Positions 1 to 26,688 of a DNA stretch of 64,000 bases are shown one piece after another. The DNA lies in the NCBI RefSeq assembly GCF_016097555.1, contig NC_054713.1, forward strand, positions 44,747,750-44,811,749. The letters are read 5' to 3'. Position 1 is the stretch's first letter. Each line of letters opens with the position of its first letter. The notes beneath the pieces were generated by a model that had not been told where the DNA came from, searched no databases, and saw nothing but the letters and a program-made list of their open reading frames with translations. The translations under genes and the position numbers were made by a program. This stretch comes from Gigantopelta aegis. Lineage: Eukaryota; Mollusca; Gastropoda; Neomphalida; Peltospiridae.

Positions 1-243
1 ATGGCGTCAGACATATGGTTAAGGACCACACAGATATTGAGAGAGAAACCCGATGTCGCCACTTCATGGGCTACTCTGCACCATCCCACAGACAGGGTAG
101 TACATACCACAGCCTTTGATATACCAGTTGTGGTGTTGTATTGGCTGGAAAGAGAAATAGCCCAATGGGCCCACCAACAGGGATCGATCCCACACTAACC
201 GCGCATTGAGCAAGCGCTGTACCACTGGGCTATGTCTCGCCCG
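1..243 (-). mobile_element. SINE family A, tail cut by window edge
   Basis: tRNA-headed SINE read on the minus strand. The head ends near 243 with an A-box-like TAGCCCAGTGGT and a B-box-like GGATCGATCCC. The shared body includes 'gatataccagttgtgg' and 'accatcccacagacag'. The 3' tail lies outside the window. I call this family A; its copies end in a cgtcgttaaataaaacatttccttcc tail type. Confidence 0.85.
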
Positions 244-439
244 CTTTATAACAAGAAGTCCACTCCTCTCAAAATTACTTTCACTGTCACCATGACATCT
301 TTGTACTAGCATTAATTACTGAGTTTCCTGCTTGGATTTGTTAATGTTTTATTTGATATTAATAGAAACTAGAGTAAAAAACAAACAAAAAATAAACAAA
401 ACAACAACCAACATAGGCATCTTTCATATTCACTTTCCA

Positions 440-660
440 GTATAGACAAGATAGTACATACCACAGCCTTTCGTATACAAGCCATGGGGTGCTGGCTGTT
501 TCATGAGTAGAAAGACCCAATTCCATTATGTGTGACTGATCCTGTGACCATCAAGCAATAACCCTCTGTCTTGGACAGACAGCCCAGATAGCTGAGGTGT
601 GTGCTCAGGACAGCATGCTTGAACCTCAATTGGATATAAGCACGAAAATAATTATAAATT
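440..660 (-). mobile_element. SINE fragments (family A/B body, then family C)
   Basis: Bases 440-500 resemble the SINE A/B body ('agtacataccacagcctttc'). Bases 545-660 resemble the 5' half of family C, best seen at 26019-26262, in reverse ('cagacagcccagatagctgaggtg'). Both are diverged fragments. Confidence 0.55.
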
Positions 661-942
661 AATAAATACACCACTGTATTAGTTGACTGCACTTACAGAC
701 ACACTTTCGTATCTCCAAGCTTTACAGTACATGAAATCGGAACATCCCTTAGTTGGGATGGTGATACGAAAGTGTTTTTTTATTCATTGCCTATAAAGAT
801 GTTATATTTTGTTAGGTACCCAGCCATGTTGGCATTACGGGTAACAAAAAGGCAGATGTTGCTGCCAAGTCTGCTTTGAACTTGCCCCGTGTCAATATTG
901 GTGTCCCCATCAGTTATTTTAAATTTCATATTAACCAATATA

Positions 943-2433
943 TACTCTTCAAAAGAAGAAACGCAAAACCACATTGTCGTAACATTTGGAGAATTGATTT
1001 AATTATTGAATGGTGAGTCCGATAATTACCAAATGTTGCAGGATTGTTCACAATTCACTCTAGTCCATTGTGAGTAAGTGATAGGACACACCGTCAAGGT
1101 CATCTGGAGTCAATACCGGGTGTGGCCTCCGCGTGTGTTGACAACTGCCTGGCACCGCCTGCCCATTGAAGCAACCAGAGTACGGATGACGTCCCGGGGG
1201 ATGGTGGCCCACTCGGCCTGCAAGGCTGCTGCCAGCTCGGGCAGGGTCTGGGGCTGTGGTTGTCGCTGTCGGAGGCGTCGGTCCAACTCGTCCCATAGAT
1301 GCTCAATTGGGTTCAAATCCGGTGATATCGATGGCCAAGGAAGGACATTAATGTTGTTGTTCTGTAGGAAAGCCGTTGTGAGACGTGCTGTGTGAGGTCT
1401 GGCGTTGTCATGTTGGAACACTGCGTTGGCGTTGGCCATAACTGGAACGATGTGTGGCCGGAGGATCTGGTCAATGTAGCCCTGTGCATTCAGGTTGCCC
1501 TGCACGTGGACCAGGTCAGTTCTTCCACTATGTGAGATGGCTGCCCACACCATGACACTACCCCCGCCGAATCTGTCCACTTCCTGCACGCAGTTTGCCG
1601 CATAACGTTCACCACGACGCCTATACACGCGACATCTTCCATCATGACGTCGGAGCAGAAATCGGGACTCGTCACTGAACCACACCTGTCTCCATCGCAG
1701 TTGAGGCCATTGTCGATGAATCTGGCACCACTGCAGTCGGAGTCGACGGTGTTGTGGTGTTAAGATGACACCTCGAATTGGACGTCTGGCACGAATTCCT
1801 ACCTCACGTAGGCGGTTCCGTACGGTCTGGTCGGATATCCTGCGCAAACCTGGTATTGCTGCGGCTGTGGAGGTGGCAGTAGTCAATCGTTCCCGAAGGT
1901 GGCGTACCCGGATGTAGCGGTCCTGCCCGGGGTAGTGACCCGTGGTCGACCGGATCTAGGGAGGTCACGTGTTGATCCATGTTGCTGGTAACAGTCCCAC
2001 AGTCTGGAGATGGTGCTTGGGGACACATGGAATGCCCTGGCAACGGCCGTTCTGGATTCGCCTGCGTCTAGTCGGCCGATGGCATTGTTTCTCTGCGGTT
2101 CACTGAGACGTGGCATGTCCTGGATTGTCAACTGTCGGCCAGATACAGAGGCCAGGCAAGCGAACACCCTGCACTTTTATACTGTCGGTGTTCATGTTGC
2201 ACGTGCAGACAACGCACGTGCAGTGGTGACATGGTTTGCACGTGGCTGCGTTTTTGCGAATATTCACATTTTGGAACTTTATTGTACAGTAGCTGCGTTT
2301 TATCGAATGTAACCGTGGGAATGTGTTTGGGACATGCAATGACCTTATATTCACAAAGCATGAACCGGTAGGAAACATAAAATCGGAGTTATAACCCATT
2401 TGTACCCTTTTGCGTTTCTTTTTTTGAAGAGTA
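943..2433 (-). mobile_element. Tc1/mariner element with TIRs and TA target duplication
   Basis: A 1491-bp element. Both ends carry the same inverted repeat beginning TACTCTTCAAAA and continuing through GAAACGCAAAA, and TA dinucleotides flank it at 941-942 and 2434-2435. Removing the element and one TA restores an uninterrupted LINE reading frame (HINQYI-FLTWQ), so the target is known. The transposase gene is on the minus strand. Confidence 0.95.
1110..2116 (-). pseudogene. Tc1-like DD34E transposase with one frameshift
   Basis: Cut-and-paste transposase of the Tc1/mariner superfamily, about 335 codons, close to the usual length. The N-terminus (start 2116, MPRLSEPQRNNAIGRL) carries the helix-turn-helix, with VARAFHVSPSTISRLW. 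The catalytic part shows WFSDESRF (first Asp), QHDNARPHT (second Asp) and DLNPIEHLWDEL (Glu). Exactly 34 residues lie between the second Asp and the Glu. The N-terminal and catalytic frames are offset by one base near 1935: the frame carrying RVTTPG must shift to give QDRYIRVRHL. Apart from that the catalytic core is open, so the copy is fairly young but probably not autonomous. Confidence 0.93.
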
Positions 2434-3214
2434 TATCTTTTTGACTTGGCAAGATGATTGGGATGGTGCGGTTGCGAACAAGCTTCATTCTGTCAAGCCA
2501 ATCCTGCGAGAGTGGCAGTCATCCTACAAGCAGTGCAGGAAGGATGAAGTAGTCTTGTCTCATGCCTGCATCGGTCATACATAATAACACAGTCATTTAT
2601 TTTAAAGGACCCCCCACTCCTCAGTGTGAACATTGTCAGTGTACACTGACTGTGCACCACATTTTGATGGAGTGTGATCATCTCAAGCCGATGAGACATG
2701 ATATATTTGGCAACAGAAATGTTTTAGAATCTTTTTAAATTCCATCCAGAATTAATTGTAAAGTTTTAAAAACACTTTGACTGCTATACAAAGTTTTAAA
2801 ATATACTTACCTTGATTTATATTAAACTTTTTCCCTACAGCTCCTTACACTGTGATTTTACATAATTATATATATAACTAATATTTTCATATATACTTAC
2901 CATTTGTGACACCCTATAGCCTATGTGTATTTTTGTGCTGGGGTGTCATTAAACATTCACTCATTCATGCACTCAGCAAACTGTTTTAGTCTTAACATAA
3001 AAGTGAGGTGCACTCACACATTTATACACTTGTTCCCTGTCACCCACGTCACAGACCATGTATGTACACAGCACTCCCAGATTCTTCACTTCGTCACACG
3101 TGCTCTGCAAGGTGTCGCCATGTCGCCCCCAGAGAATTATCTGTTAATAAGAAAACAATATATCAAATAAACATATAAATAAAAATCTCCACTAACAACA
3201 ATGGCTGCACACGA

Positions 3215-3440
3215 GCATAGGGAGGTGCCAGAAAGTGTGTGTGTGTGGGGGGGGGGGGGGGGGCACACTTTTATATTTACACACTTTTACATTATTATAA
3301 AGCAAATAGGGCTTATAAAGCAAAATATCTGAAAAGTAGGGGGCACAAAACATTTACTTTGTGGGGGGGGGGGGTGGGGGAGGTGCTACATATATAGCCT
3401 ATACAACAATAACAAAATTAGCTTGTGCACCCCACCCCAC
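3215..3440 (+). repeat. Interspersed repeat with GT and G runs
   Basis: 'gaggtgccagaaagtgtgtg' leads into a G run at 3247-3262, with a second G run at 3362-3373. A reverse-strand relative occurs at 5640-5720, with a C run, CA repeat and 'tttttggcaccttcc'. It is non-coding. Confidence 0.6.
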
Positions 3441-3499
3441 CCCAGTTATCGTTTATATATGCCTGTATCTATAACATGTTGTGAGACCATACCAGATAC

Positions 3500-3688
3500 C
3501 TGGGAAGGTTTGTGTTTTGCAAACGAAAGCGCTAACTGACGTCCGATTCCTCTCCCTCCGCCAGTCACCAGAATGACATCTCGCGAAATGTCCTTTTCCC
3601 GCTTTGGAATAAACCAAAGAATCACAGCTTTAGCTATACATTTACATATTATTAATAAATGTTGACAAATACGAAAAATCATAAGCAT
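3500..3688 (-). CDS. First coding exon of a membrane-anchored short-chain dehydrogenase/reductase (partial)
   Basis: The exon encodes 63 residues: an N-terminal hydrophobic anchor (about residues 11-27, LLIICKCIAKAVILWF), a basic PKREK stretch, then the first Rossmann strand and glycine-rich NAD(P)-binding motif VTGGGRGIG (TGxxxGxG, residues 51-58). It ends FAKHKPSQ at a GTATCT donor. A membrane anchor before this motif resembles the SDR16C/RDH10/HSD17B11-type dehydrogenases, which oxidise or reduce retinoids and lipids at the ER or lipid droplets. I chose the first ATG in frame (3688); a second ATG lies two codons later. No further exons were recognised in 1-3499, so the rest of the gene probably lies beyond the left edge. 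It could also be an orphaned exon. Confidence 0.72.
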
Positions 3689-3709
3689 GTTTACATTTTG
3701 TAACAAATA

Positions 3710-4460
3710 GCACCTTGACCTTAAATTTGATCGCTTATAACATTGACAAAATCATAGTAGAAGACGTAGGCCCACTGTTTTTTAATTCTTCAAATAAATA
3801 TAATAATTATAATGATTTTGTAGATTTATATTGCGCAGATTATAAAATTTAATGACATAAAGACAGAATAAAAATGTTATATATTTCAATAAACAGCATT
3901 GATATAAGCCGTCTTAAAAAATTTGTAGGAGTGGTATTTTAAAAAGTTGGATTGTGAAACTTCTTGTCCTCAGTTTTGATTTTTATCAAAAATCAAGGAA
4001 ATATTTGCACATGAATGACATAACAGTTCATGATGTGCACATCATTACAGGCGTGTGAAAAGTATGTTCTAGTGTCACATAAGGAAACCCTAATATGAGC
4101 ATTTTAGCTAACTTGTCAATAAAATTATTGAATTAAAGTAGCATACTCCCCTTTTTTGTGGGTTCCTTCATCCGGCCCCCACATAATTGTTTATACATTA
4201 ATTTAAACATATAGAATTATCACAAAATTTTACTTTAAATTACTATACTTAGATAATGAAAACAAAACAAAATTACTGATATTGACAAATGAAGTCTACT
4301 TTTAATTTTTAGTACAGGGTAAGACTTTCCTTTGGCACTGTCACATACAAAGAACATTTTAAATACTTATCATAAACATAGTTAGGGTTAGTGACAAAAA
4401 GTCCTTCCTAGTACAGTACATTTTCATTTGTGTTGAATTTCAATGCAGTGGGAAAATATA
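3710..4460. other. AT-rich sequence without recognised gene
   Basis: AT-rich single-copy-looking sequence between the SDR exon and a short minisatellite. A divergent promoter could lie here, between the minus-strand SDR exon and plus-strand SCLY, but I see no clear core motif. Confidence 0.4.
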
Positions 4461-4462
4461 AC

Positions 4463-4705
4463 TGTGACACTAATAGTAAAGAGTGACTTTAGTCCTGATC
4501 CATAGTGTCATAAAATCAACTGTGACACTAACAGTAAAGAGTGACTTTAGTCCTGATCCATAGTGTCATAAAATCAACTGTGACACTAACAGTAAAGAGT
4601 GACTTTAGTCCTGATCCATAGTGTCATAAAATATAACTGTGACACTAACAGTAAAGAGTGACTTTAGTCCTGATCCATAGTGTCATAAAATCAACTGTGT
4701 TACTG
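4463..4705. repeat. Minisatellite, about 58-bp unit, four copies
   Basis: Four near-identical units containing 'aagagtgactttagtcctg' and 'ccatagtgtcataaaat' in tandem. It lies upstream of the first recognised SCLY exon. Confidence 0.9.
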
Positions 4706-5258
4706 GCAGTCAATTCCAAATTACTGATATTCAATCTACATTATATCTTAGTCTGAACAGACATAGAAAGTGTGGTTCATTCTACATCCGAAAATAATAG
4801 TTACATTAATTACCCTGTATATAGCGGCTATTAAAAACTTGTAGCACCAAGTTTCAACCGTCTCTCAACAGAAATAGTGCAACAAATGGACATACAAACA
4901 GAAAATGTATAACCTACCATACTCACTAAATCCCGATTGAAGTACTTGCGTCATTATTAACAAAATAAATCTTCCAATGGCAACCTTCAAAAATGTCCCT
5001 GCCATTTCAATTTTGCTAAATAGAGGTAAGCAACTTGCCCTGCATGTGAAGAAAGTATTGACTTAACGTGAGCTCTGCACAACATTATGTCTTTATTAAG
5101 ACTTTATATTTTATACAGATATTGTATGACACTGCTAGTGAATTAGATTTGGTTTAATTCCAATATCAAGTGTTTCTTTTCTTTCTTTCTCTCAGTATAG
5201 CTAAAAATTGTCAGATTTGACTAGAATTAGATTTGGCTTAATTCCAATATCAAGTCTT

Positions 5259-5261
<3 letters not shown>

Positions 5262-5351
<90 letters not shown>
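5262..5351. repeat. (CT)n microsatellite
   Basis: About 45 uninterrupted CT units, 60 bp upstream of an SCLY 3' splice site. A shorter diverged copy of the flank ('gaattagatttggtttaattccaat') precedes it at about 5140-5190. Confidence 0.97.
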
Positions 5352-5354
<3 letters not shown>

Positions 5355-5412
5355 ATAGCAAAAAATTGTCAGATGACACATACACACATACAGTAAAGGT
5401 TTTTGTTTTCAG

Positions 5413-20818
<15,406 letters not shown>

Positions 20819-20821
20819 TTT

Positions 20822-21050
20822 AAAAGTTTATTTTTGTTTAACGACACCACTCGAGCACACTGATTAATGAATCATCGGCCATTGGATGTCAAACATGTTG
20901 TAATTCTGACATTTTTCTTAATGCAGCAAGGGATCTTTTATATGCACCATCCTACAGGCAGGATAGCACATACCAGTGCACTAGCTGGAATGAGAAATAG
21001 CCGATGGGGATCGATCCCAAACCAACTGTGCATCAAGCGAGTGCTTTACC
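20822..21050 (-). mobile_element. SINE family B in the SCLY 3' UTR
   Basis: It begins four bases after the SCLY stop codon ('tttaacgacaccactcgagc') and runs to 'catcaagcgagtgctttacc'. It therefore forms part of the 3' UTR in antisense orientation. Confidence 0.88.
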
Positions 21051-21362
21051 ATATTACATTTAGTGTACCATACTCTCTAGACCCAGACTCAGCTTGGATA
21101 GGGTTTTTGGCCTTCACCAAACACTCTAACACAGCTAACTGTGGCCTGAACCAATTCAGGATGCTGAAACTGGTATTGGTACTCTTACAACAGTTTCTTG
21201 TGGAAGAATTAACCCAGACATGCATTGTTACCAATGTTTAAAAAATAATTTAAAAGCTGCACTCGAGGTGAAATCTGAAAAACATTTGAAGGGCTGAAAG
21301 TTAAAAGATTGAATATTGTTTGCAATTTGTTTTCAGTTAATGTTATGAATATGTGTATATGT

Positions 21363-21368
21363 AATAAA
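21363..21368 (+). other. Likely SCLY polyadenylation signal
   Basis: AATAAA 545 bases after the stop codon, followed by T-rich sequence. It is the first canonical hexamer I see on this strand downstream of the antisense SINE. Confidence 0.45.
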
Positions 21369-21389
21369 CACCATGAGCTTGTAAATTGT

Positions 21390-22330
21390 TTTTAAATGAT
21401 ATTTTTTTTTTTAAATCAGTCTTTTCAGCACAATAACAAGACCCCTGTGCCATTACCCTACCGAATCGCTCTCATTGGACAAAGTCCCTGCAAAATGAGA
21501 TTAAAATAATGTTCATGTTAAATCAGGGCTTGCTCTCTCTCTCTCTCTCTCTATATATCTATATATATATAGACTACTCGTCAATTATACATTTTAAACA
21601 CAATCTGCAAATTTAGTTTGAATTTGGCAAACTAATTTCATGAAATTATTGATATTTTGTTGAAAAATAATGGTGGATTTCTGCAAATTTGGAGGTTTTA
21701 TATATATTTAGACATTAGTTTCCCGTTTGCCATTTTGGCCAAAACTAGCCCTATAAATTATTCATCCTCCCATACCACCATAAACAAAAAACACAGTTAC
21801 ATGTAAGTTAAAATATTTTATTAACTGCAGCATTTCGGTACTTTTCATAAATACATAATATACACAGAAAAACCACTGTGTGCAAGATTTTTGCATATAT
21901 ATGTACTGTCACATCCAATATATTGCAGATCGCTTTTTAACAAAAATCGGTTATTTGCATATTATTCTGCTTTTAGCATTAAACTAATACAAATTATATC
22001 GCATAATTGAATAGCTTTATAAAAACAAATATTGGTTAATTGCATACGAAAACTAAATGTATCTTGGTTTACATTTTACAGAATCGATGTTTAGAGGTAA
22101 TATGTGATGACAACTTGCTAAAATAATAGAATTACCCTAGCACCTCCTAGCCCTCAGTTAATCTTGTCACGTATGAGATTTGATTGAATACTTGATTTTA
22201 CTACATACATGTGCTACAGGTATTTATCATATCACTACTAAGGAATAGCATTGGGCACGCCCATTACATAAATCACATATTTTGAGACATAAGTATGCAA
22301 ATTACATTATTACGCAAATTATATACCAAA
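21390..22330. other. AT-rich intergenic stretch
   Basis: Contains a short CT/TA microsatellite (21531-21572) and AT-rich sequence. No gene recognised. Confidence 0.5.
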
Positions 22331-22334
22331 ACGT

Positions 22335-23047
22335 GGAACTATTTTCACCTGTCAAAATTGTTGCTGGCGATTGCAGAGACGTTATTCCAAAAATGTGGGC
22401 AAACACACAAAATCCCCTTCGATGTCCCGTTGAAGTTTTCAAGTTTTATTCTTCAAAACGACCGCGAAACTTTTGTGCTGACGACCCATTCTACATTGCT
22501 ACACACGCACATACACACACACACTCGGTATGCCGAAAGCAGGAGAACAGTGGTTCCTCGGGCAATGCATTGGTAGAAATAAACTTGCTGGACTGATGAA
22601 AAACATGTGTTAGAGTGGTAATATTTGTACCACTAAACGACTGACGAACCACTCTGCACACAAATATCTGGTCCAAAAACTGAACGACAATCACGTTCCT
22701 GCTCATTAAAACATGCAGATAACAGGATACAAAAATATTCATTCAGTTAATGCATACAGCCATATAAATCACGACCAACACAAAGAACTGTCGCACATTC
22801 TGTCCGCGATATCTACATCTGGTGAATCCTCAAGTTTGGTTCCCGCGTGTTCGTCTTCGAAGGAAATCCGACAACACTTTTAAATTCGAAACAATCACAG
22901 ATCATCAATATTTCCGGCGGTGTGAACACCATGTTTGGAGGCAATGTCAGTGGGGGCAACATCGTAATAAATCTGGCTCAGCCTAAAAGTCCTGTTGTCC
23001 CCATAAAACAACGAAGAATCATTTTGGTAGATTCCGACGGCGACTGA
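22335..23047 (+). pseudogene. Crypton-type tyrosine recombinase relic (DUF3504/KIAA1958-like)
   Basis: Three plus-strand pieces in different frames follow the order of the catalytic domain of Crypton-derived tyrosine recombinases. Piece 1 is RCPVEVFKFYSSKRP then ADDPFYIA, cut by a CA microsatellite at 22500-22525. Piece 2 is GRNKLAGLMKNM, then TNHSAHKYLVQKL and GYKNIHSVNAYSHI. Piece 3 is a C-terminal tail IINISGGVNTMFGGN...RRIILVDSDGD ending at 23047. Family members usually have H-x-x-R at NHSARK and a catalytic Tyr near NAYSH; here the Arg has become His. At least two in-frame stops and two frame changes interrupt it. It is a decayed transposon copy or a dead duplicate of a host gene that captured this domain. 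Confidence 0.7.
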
Positions 23048-23436
23048 ACTTGATGAAGCCCTTAAATAGGTCAGTGACGTAGATACGCCTATGTCTGACA
23101 ATGACGTAGTATTCAGCAAAATGCCGCGAAAAGTTATTTTGAAAAATTTGGCTATTGTCAGTTATTTTATTATAATTTCATTGTTTATATATAAAACTGT
23201 TAAATTAGTATTAAATTGTTTAAATAGCTACAATCGTTCTGTCCGTTTTTAACCTAGTTTCAGAAAGCATAGATAACCTTCAAGGTGTATTGACAAACCG
23301 ATTACCAGCTGAGTGATTGACATGTACATGTATTCATACGTCATAACAAATTGTTACATCAGAGCGTTGGGGTTTTGTTTATTAATCATTTAAGTGAAAA
23401 ATAAACAAAAAAGGTACAGTGATATGATAAATAGAA

Positions 23437-23582
23437 TTCGTCACTCGTATTTTTTAATATGGTAAATATCAACCTCGGCCTGTTAATCTGTATTTGTCTC
23501 GCCAAAGGCTCGACAAATACAGATTAACGAAGCCTCAGTTGATATTTCCCATATTAAAAAATACTCGTGACGAATCCTCTAT
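23437..23582. mobile_element. Long foldback element with about 65-bp arms
   Basis: The left arm contains 'gtcactcgtattttttaata' and 'ctgttaatctgtatttgtc'. The right arm contains their near-perfect inverses, and the loop is only about 12 bases (gccaaaggc). The arms differ by a few substitutions and small indels. Confidence 0.85.
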
Positions 23583-23754
23583 ATACTACACAACTACGTC
23601 TTTGTAAAAATGATGTTGCATCATTTGATAAAAAAATATTTCATATCATTGCAAATGTATTTGAGATAAAAAGAACACAAAATTTACATTCATGTTTATA
23701 TGTTGATTAAATAACAAATAAAAAAGGTTCACATTTTCCAGCAGCCAATTTTAC

Positions 23755-24543
23755 TTAAAGCTGCACACCCTAGTTCCATCCAGCGAAAATAAATTATAAT
23801 TTGGTTAATCTACAAACCTGTAACACACTTAGATCACGTTTTTATCAAATGGAGTGAAAAAGCAGGTTTTATATCGATAAATACCATGGGAATCCCCATG
23901 TCCCAATTGCTTGAAATAATTTTGAAAGTTAGTATTCTGATGTCACCGGTAGAAGCACAACAATGCCTACGTCACGACAAATTTCACAGACTTGGGGTGC
24001 GTTCGTTTCACCTCTCCTGGACATGTACCAACTGTTCTGTCCTGGTTGTATCCCCTCTCCAGATATCGTAAGACTTAGCAAAATTATTGGTTTTAAGGGT
24101 TTGTAACGTTTTGTATTCAGACACTTACTTGTCTGAACTTTATTGTTACTGAAAATGTTCACGAACTGTGAAGAAAAATCTCACAAATGAACAACAACAA
24201 ATCGGATGTTGATTGCGCGAACCGTGCACGAGAAAACAAACCGAACTAAAATGTTAACGGTCATGTGATATACCAACGTCTGTGACATTAAAAATAGATT
24301 GGACCTCGCTTGCTCAACGGTTTTTTCTCGACAGCACGTTTTGTGAAAAAATGCAAAAAATGCATTTCGTGGTTTTACAAACATCAGGATTACCAAAAAG
24401 CACTTCAGGTGAATGGAAATGTGTATTCTAAATAATAAAATGTAAGTAAAGTGCAATTTTATTTGTGAAAAATGGGGTTTAATAGCGAAAAACAATGCCG
24501 TAATGGTTAACAAATAAACGTAACTAGGGTGTGTCCCTTTAAA
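23755..24543. mobile_element. TTAA-flanked non-autonomous DNA element
   Basis: Ends are TTAA-AGCTGCACACCCTAGTT and its inverse AACTAGGGTGTGTCCCT-TTAA. It is about 785 bp and non-coding. The TTAA target and short TIRs suggest a piggyBac-like MITE; I see no transposase. Confidence 0.72.
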
Positions 24544-24644
24544 CCATGTTAATATAAATTTTTAATATATGTATATGAATAATGATGTTACACAAATCAT
24601 TCCGTAATAGTAACACGCTTTAAGTTTTAACATTGTAACAATGG

Positions 24645-24765
24645 ATGAAATGAATGAAATGAATGAATGAATGTTTAACGACACCCCAGCAGAAAAATAC
24701 ACAAATGTACACATCGGCTATTGGGTGTCACAAATGGCAAGTATATGAAAACAATGGATGGAGAT
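24645..24765 (-). mobile_element. LINE 3'-tail fragment
   Basis: Reverse complement of the LINE end at 2885-2965: a 'gaatgaatgaatgtttaacg' tail, 'acaccccagcagaaaaatac', and 'tgtcacaaatggcaagtata'. Confidence 0.85.
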
Positions 24766-24807
24766 ATATTGGATCCACTTCAATGTGTATTTTACGTATA
24801 CATGTAT

Positions 24808-25017
24808 AAAGTTTGTTTGTTTTAACGACACCACCAGAGCACATTAATTTTTTAATCATCGACTATTGGATGTCAAACATTTAGTAATTTTGACAGTTAT
24901 AGAGAGGAAACCCGCTACATTTTTCAGTTAGTAGCAAGGGATCTTTTCTAGCACCATCCCAGACAGGACAGCACATACCACTACCGTTGATATACCAGCC
25001 GTGGTGCACTGATACAT
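24808..25017 (-). mobile_element. SINE family B, head truncated
   Basis: Tail 'ttaacgacaccaccagagca' and body to 'ccagccgtggtgcactga'. Confidence 0.85.
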
Positions 25018-25045
25018 GTGAATAAGGCCCGTTTTCTATTAAACA

Positions 25046-25350
25046 GTTTGTTTTGTTTAACAATACCACTAGAGCACACTGATTTATTAATCATCGGCCA
25101 TTGTATGTCAAACATAATATGGTCATTTTGACAGTCATAAAGGAAACCCGCTACAGTTTTCCATTAGTAGCAAGGGATATGCACCATCCCACAGACAGGA
25201 TAGCACATACCACAGTCTTTGATATACCAGTCGTGGTGCACTGGGTGGAACGAGAAATATCCCAATGGGTCCACCGAATGGGGTTGATCCTAAGACTGAC
25301 CACGCATCATGCGAGCGCTTTACCACTGGGCTACATCCTGCCTGCTTTCC
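25046..25350 (-). mobile_element. SINE family B
   Basis: Full copy with tail 'acaataccactagagcacac' and head 'ctgggctacatcctgcctgc'. Confidence 0.88.
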
Positions 25351-25654
25351 ATTAATGTGATGCCGCACGTTTTATCATGCCGGTTTCTGCGTGTGGAAAT
25401 GTGCTTTTTCCATATCTGGGTTTTCTCAAGCAGATTACTATATAAAATTTGACGTTGCCAGTGTACTTTATGACAAAGGTAAATGTTTCACGTTATGACA
25501 TCACCACCGTGAAAAATCACTCACCGATTTACTTTATTTCAGCGCGCTAAATACCTGTATGTAGAATGGCGAATATGGAAGAGGTCCTATGTAAATACAC
25601 TTTATTGATAAACTTGCGAGCGAAATTGCGTTAATGGAAAGTGGGCGTTATGAT

Positions 25655-26005
25655 GTTACACCAGGGCTTCTAGATTATGGTAGCCCCACTCCCATGGCTA
25701 GTGATATTCAGTGTTGGGCTAGTAAATAACTACTATCTATAACTAGCCCAACGGCTAGTGGGAAAAGACCCTTGTCAAATGCTGCATTTACATATTTTGT
25801 AAATATGAATCTCCTGCTTCCTCTTTCCACCCTCAATCCAAGGATTTTAAAGCTCTATCTTCCTCTTTATGTGACATATCTGATTATTACTATTAGTAAA
25901 ATTGTATTTATTTAAAGTAGGGCTAGTGAATTTTTAATCATGGCTAGTATATTTTTAAAATCACTGATCCCATGGCTAGTGGATTTTTATCAAACTTACA
26001 TACAA
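25655..26005. repeat. Dispersed repeat rich in 'ggctagtg'
   Basis: The motif ggctagt recurs in both orientations (near 25696, 25717, 25748, 25921, 25943, 25974). It is non-coding and its class is unknown. Confidence 0.45.
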
Positions 26006-26018
26006 CATTTTTCATTTC

Positions 26019-26262
26019 AACTTATTTCCGTACTTGTATCCAATTAAGGTTCAAGCACGCTGTTCTGGGCACATGCCTCAGCTATCTGGGCTGTCTGTCC
26101 AGAACAGTGGGTTAGTGGTTAGTGAGAGAGGTGTAGTGGTCTTACACCTATCCACCGAGTCATTAAAACTCGCTCTGGGTGAGAGCCGTTATCGGGCTGT
26201 GAACCATGTGCCTACCAGCGTTATGTCTGATGGCTTAACCACGACACCACCGAGGCCGGATA
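26019..26262 (+). mobile_element. SINE-like repeat family C, near full length
   Basis: Runs from 'tcaacttatttccgtacttg' through 'cagctatctgggctgtctg' and 'gttagtggttagtgagagag' to 'cacgacaccaccgaggccgg'. Fragments occur at about 545-660, 6510 and 7205. Confidence 0.75.
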
Positions 26263-26352
26263 CATCATTTTGAATAGTAACACACCTGAAGTTTCAGCAG
26301 TTTAACAGCTACATGTGTGGTGAATTCTATTGAAATACACCCAATTATTATA

Positions 26353-26681
26353 TATGGGGTGGGGCGTAGTCCAGTGTTACAGCATTCGCTTGATGCACAG
26401 TCAGTCTAGGATTGATCCCCGTCGGTGGTCCCATTGGGCTATTTCTCATTCGAGCCAGTGCTCCACAACTGGTGTGACAAAGGCCATGGTATGTACTATC
26501 CTGTCTGTGGGATGGTGCATATAAAAGATCCCTTGCTGCTAATTGAAAAGAGTAGCCCATGAAGTGGCGACCACAGGTTTCCTCTCTCAATATCTGTGTG
26601 GTCCTTAACCACATGTCCGATGCCATATAACGGTAAATAAAATGTGTTGAGTGCATCGTTAAATAAACCATTTCCTTCCTT
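26353..26681 (+). mobile_element. SINE family A with 12-bp target duplication at a stop codon
   Basis: The full copy is bounded by CCAATTATTATA at 26341-26352 and 26682-26693. The right copy of the duplication contains the minus-strand stop codon of the zinc-finger gene (26689-26691). Confidence 0.93.
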
Positions 26682-26688
26682 CCAATTA

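Larger units (their letters stand above)
800..2970 (+). mobile_element. LINE 3' end (RNase H and zinc-knuckle part), split by a Tc1 element
   Basis: From about 813 the plus strand encodes VPSHVGITGNKKAD, typical of the RNase H domain of jockey-like non-LTR retrotransposons, followed by KSALNLP and a run ending HINQYI. The frame resumes after the transposon at 2436 with FLTWQDDW, then HACIGHTY and a C-x-x-C...H...C knuckle (QCEHCQC...HHILMEC) near 2615-2680. A 3' UTR follows, ending near 2930-2970 in a gtgtcattaaacattcactcattc tail. A reverse copy of that tail lies at 24645-24765. The fragment is 5' truncated, as most LINE copies are. Confidence 0.85.

Noticed and set aside
4978-5026. ATGGCAACC... 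segment ending in a GTAAGC donor as SCLY exon 1
   Set aside because: Its ATG frame ends in phase 1, whereas the next exon needs phase 2, and the phase-2 frame contains a TAG.
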